A DNA stretch of 64,000 nucleotides from NCBI GenBank assembly GCA_937915755.1, contig CALGGR010000220.1:10187-74186 (forward strand), given 5' to 3'. Each line of letters opens with the position of its first letter. The stretch's first letter is position 1. The notes under the pieces are model-generated. The model was not told the origin of the DNA and did no database searches. It saw only the letters and a program-made list of their open reading frames with translations. This document shows positions 61,784 through 64,000 of the stretch, one piece after another. Source of the DNA: an uncultured Fretibacterium sp. (GTDB taxonomy: Bacteria; Synergistota; Synergistia; Synergistales; Aminobacteriaceae). The position numbers were made by a program, and so were the translations under genes.

Positions 61784-63193
61784 TTAGTCTTCGGCTCTCA
61801 CCGTGAACATGCTTACGAAGACTTTATGCGTCTCTCTCGGAAGTATCCTGTAACCGCGCTTCTCCTTCGTCATCCATAGCGAGTAATCCTTGTAGAACGA
61901 TGCCGCAAGAGCAAGCAGCGATTTCTTCCTGTTTTCCTTAATCTGCTGCTCGTAAGGAGTTTTGAGCTTCCTGTCCTCGTCCGAATCCCACCTGAATGTC
62001 CCGAGAGCATAACTTACAGACTTGTCATTTCCGCCGACTGGGAACGCAGGGATTATAATCGTGTGGTCTGACCAGTCGTAAGTCCCCAAGCCCTGACCAG
62101 GAACGAAAATTACACGCGGTATACCGTACATTCTTACCCTTGGAACATTGAACATCTCTACGTCCATACATGTAAACTCGCGGACTATCTCGAAATCCTT
62201 GGCATAATCAATGGGAGTTGAGCCTGGCTGTGCGAGAAGGGACATATCACAGCGGGCATTCTTTGCCGGGACGGTGAGGTACTCGCGCTTCTTGACGATC
62301 ATGTTTCGGAACTCTCCGCGCTTCATCTGGTCGGTCATCTGGGCGCAGGCGTCGGTGATTTTCTTTGTTCGACGTGCAATTTTGACCTCGTCAATCTGCG
62401 AGTAAAGTATCTCTTTGGCGATGATCTTCGTCTTTTCGTGGAGTGCTGTGAATTTCTCGACCTGCGGAATCGGGAGTGGGTTAGCCTCGTTCTTCTGCGC
62501 TGATGATACGAATAGCTGTATTCCCTTCTCAGCATCATTGTATGCTTTCCTCTGCTGTGCGAGCTTCTGACGTGTAGCCTCATCACCCTCGCGGTATTCA
62601 GGCACTCGCATGTTTACCTTCGTCGCCGAAATCAGGAACTCATCGAGAGTCTGAAGGGACTGCGTGATATTCAGGTTCGTGGTGTATTTTTCGGATAATG
62701 CCTTGACGAACTCGTCGCGCTCACCCTGCGCCGTGAAGAGAGACTCATTGAGAGTGTTAATCCTGTCATTGAGGGACATTCCGATTGTCGGGACTGGAGC
62801 GGGGTTTCCTGTAACGGCAGCCCAGCATTCGGCAATATAGTCTGAGAATGTCATGACTGGGAAAATGTCTCCCGCGCACTTTGATGCGAGCCACGCTCTT
62901 GGGTCAAACTTCGGGCTTAGGTTGATTACTCCGGGGAGGCAACCTAAGTCGATGAATAGCCTTTCTTCCGGGTCGAAAGTGAGAGCTTCGGGCATTGCTT
63001 TTGTCTGAGCGTCAACGAGGGCGAAAAGTATATCCCAGTAAGACGATGACATTGACGACCAGAGTTTCTGAGCCTGAGACTTGCTATCTGTAGTGTTCTC
63101 AGCGATTAGAGATGCGTATTTCTGTGCTGATGCTGCGAGTTTTGATGCTGCGTCCTGAACTTCGGGGACGTTCTGCCAACGTTTGAATGACAT
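61784..63193 (-). CDS. unknown 469-residue protein upstream of metA
   Basis: Not recognised. Soluble, with a helical N-terminal third (VQDAASKLAASAQKYASLI), a central basic helical part and a C-terminal third with beta-rich content (MYGIPRVIFVPGQGLGTYDW). No signal peptide. AAGGAGG precedes the ATG. It lies 25 bases after yoeB and 7 bases before metA, so all four genes from yefM to metA may be one transcript. Its link to methionine synthesis is unclear. Confidence 0.65.
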   Translation of the reverse strand: MSFKRWQNVPEVQDAASKLAASAQKYASLIAENTTDSKSQAQKLWSSMSSSYWDILFALVDAQTKAMPEALTFDPEERLFIDLGCLPGVINLSPKFDPRAWLASKCAGDIFPVMTFSDYIAECWAAVTGNPAPVPTIGMSLNDRINTLNESLFTAQGERDEFVKALSEKYTTNLNITQSLQTLDEFLISATKVNMRVPEYREGDEATRQKLAQQRKAYNDAEKGIQLFVSSAQKNEANPLPIPQVEKFTALHEKTKIIAKEILYSQIDEVKIARRTKKITDACAQMTDQMKRGEFRNMIVKKREYLTVPAKNARCDMSLLAQPGSTPIDYAKDFEIVREFTCMDVEMFNVPRVRMYGIPRVIFVPGQGLGTYDWSDHTIIIPAFPVGGNDKSVSYALGTFRWDSDEDRKLKTPYEQQIKENRKKSLLALAASFYKDYSLWMTKEKRGYRILPRETHKVFVSMFTVRAED

Positions 63194-63218
63194 TGTGATT
63201 TATTCCTCCTTATAAATT

Positions 63219-63515
63219 TCACTCATAGTGCGTCCACATTCTTACAATTCTTATGACTCCTTCATAGGGAGTTCCGTCAGGTGACAAGAGATTTTCCGCG
63301 TTATCGTATACTTCATATACAAGCCTGTGCTGGGTGTTAATTCGTCTTGAAAAGCAGCCCTGAAGATCCCATGTCAATTTCTCGTATTCCGGAGGGTACT
63401 GTAACGGGTTGACACGGATTACATTCAACAGAGACTTTGCTTTGCGTTCAAGACCTGCCCTCTTCAGCAGTATCATATCTTTTTCCGCCTGTTTGCTGAA
63501 CCTTATGAGATACAT
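63219..63515 (-). CDS. yoeB: YoeB/Txe-type mRNA interferase toxin
   Basis: Ribosome-dependent RNase toxin. 98 residues with the family opening MYLIRFSKQAEKDMILLKRAGL, the central EKLTWDLQGCFSRRINTQHRLVYEV (Glu, Arg and conserved His-Arg) and the closing IVRMWTHYE. Slightly longer than E. coli YoeB (84) owing to an insertion in the loop after YDNAENLL. Its ATG follows the yefM stop directly (TAAATG), the usual pairing. Toxicity is inferred from the family. Confidence 0.88.
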   Translation of the reverse strand: MYLIRFSKQAEKDMILLKRAGLERKAKSLLNVIRVNPLQYPPEYEKLTWDLQGCFSRRINTQHRLVYEVYDNAENLLSPDGTPYEGVIRIVRMWTHYE

Positions 63516-63770
63516 TTACCACTCCTCGTCAGGATCATATATCCTGCATTCCGATAACGGCTCCATCCTTGCGTCCTTAATGCTTTCGACCATTCCCGGA
63601 ATCGAGTACAGGTATAACGTCTCCTGCATTGAGTTCCAATCTTCTTCAGAGACGAGAACGGCATTTTTCCCGTCATCATTCACAATTATTACGGGTACGC
63701 TGCTGTCATTCACGTTTGATATTAGCTGACCAAGATTTTCCTTCGCTCTGTTTAATGTTGTTGCAGTCAT
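63516..63770 (-). CDS. yefM: YefM/Phd-type antitoxin
   Basis: 84-residue antitoxin that binds YoeB and represses its own operon. N-terminal Phd/YefM DNA-binding fold (ATTLNRAKENLGQLISNVND, PVIIVNDDGKNAVLVSEEDW) and a C-terminal tail that wraps the toxin. Only a weak ribosome site precedes the ATG, and 12 bases upstream the sequence turns into an IS605-type right end, so the native promoter and operator may be replaced. Confidence 0.88.
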   Translation of the reverse strand: MTATTLNRAKENLGQLISNVNDSSVPVIIVNDDGKNAVLVSEEDWNSMQETLYLYSIPGMVESIKDARMEPLSECRIYDPDEEW

Positions 63771-63781
63771 GTAATCTGCCT

Positions 63782-64000
63782 GCTACGTAAAAAGTGTAAT
63801 ATTGTGTGTGTTACTTCCACTTTTTCGATTGTTCTTCGTTCAACCTGTCCCTTTTCGCAAATGCTACTCGGGCTTGTTCGACAGTCCGGAGGCTTAAATT
63901 CCCGTCTAGCCAGCGGTACGGTATTTCTTACATCTTCTCAAATTTAATGCGGCGTTATAATCCCGGTCTATCACTAATCCGCATTCTGTACACTCATATA
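63782..64000 (-). mobile_element. IS200/IS605-type right end with 3' part of a tnpB-like gene (frameshifted, runs off window)
   Basis: From the window edge the minus strand reads YECTECGLVIDRDYNAALN, the TnpB zinc-finger/RuvC end with its Cys pair and DRDYNAA. That frame stops at 63906. One base over, the frame continues with EDVRNTVPLARREFKPPDCR to IEKVEVTHTILHF, which looks like the true C-terminus. So a frameshift probably separates them, and the gene is likely inactive, although a sequencing error is possible. A hairpin AAAAAGTG (63789) with CACTTTTT (63818) forms the right end; the same end occurs at 60671. Confidence 0.75.

Overview
The window is a 64-kb piece of a bacterial chromosome, most likely from an anaerobic, amino-acid-fermenting member of the Synergistota. 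The main sequence clue is that two large secreted proteins (4097-7198 and 28480-30885) end in a GC-N-x-hydrophobic-basic tail typical of the Synergist-CTERM sorting signal. A six-gene Rnf complex, a eukaryotic-type isocitrate dehydrogenase next to an aconitase, an ATP-type PEP carboxykinase, a dicarboxylate/amino-acid symporter and double-membrane-type surface proteins fit that assignment. The genus cannot be fixed from the sequence alone.

Layout. 1-3846: 3' part of gyrA overlapping psd and pssA (phosphatidylethanolamine synthesis). 4097-7198: giant Ig-like surface protein. 7272-9711 (minus): M23 peptidase, manC, tRNA-Leu(CAA), rpsT. 9845-11521: pckA. 11652-16380 (minus): infC-rpmI-rplT-pheS-pheT with an attenuator-like leader; PheS carries an in-frame 43-residue tandem duplication. 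16629-19608: Rpn-type nuclease, small zinc-ribbon and deacylase genes. 19846-23525 (minus): pepP preceded by a compact Mrr / DUF4268 / unknown gene cluster that looks like a restriction island. 23661-30885: symporter, coiled-coil/Sel1 protein, nitronate monooxygenase, LRR/EF-hand surface protein. 30886-35214: a gene-poor stretch with a G9 tract, then a short leader ORF coupled to aconitase, a two-repeat cas-less type I-E-like CRISPR remnant, an icd-like fragment and icd. 35273-39749: small unknown genes, a phosphodiester glycosidase, a methyltransferase, an EamA half-transporter and a YbjN-like protein. 39869-44938: rnfCDGEAB. 45029-50271: unknown genes, lysS-ligA. 50349-55542: SnoaL-like, DUF2157, metG, a coiled-coil membrane protein, dprA. 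55814-59946: gtrA, adenine deaminase and a purine permease. 60028-60647: DUF1659/DUF2922 pair behind a near-consensus promoter. 60841-63770 (minus): yefM-yoeB, a 469-residue unknown and metA. 63782-64000: 3' end of a decayed IS200/IS605-type tnpB.

How it works together. Rnf couples ferredoxin oxidation to NAD reduction and an ion gradient. Aconitase and isocitrate dehydrogenase give 2-oxoglutarate, PEP carboxykinase links oxaloacetate and PEP, and adenine deaminase with the permease salvages purines. Accessory DNA is of three kinds: decayed IS605-type right ends (11587, 55539, 60671, 63782), the CRISPR remnant, and the Mrr island plus a YefM/YoeB toxin-antitoxin pair. I see no obvious complete novel machine. 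The most unusual signals are the PheS duplication, the icd-like sequence sitting exactly in a CRISPR spacer position, the leader ORF overlapping aconitase, a pair of covarying hairpins at 44966 and 45680, and the orphan tnpB right ends.
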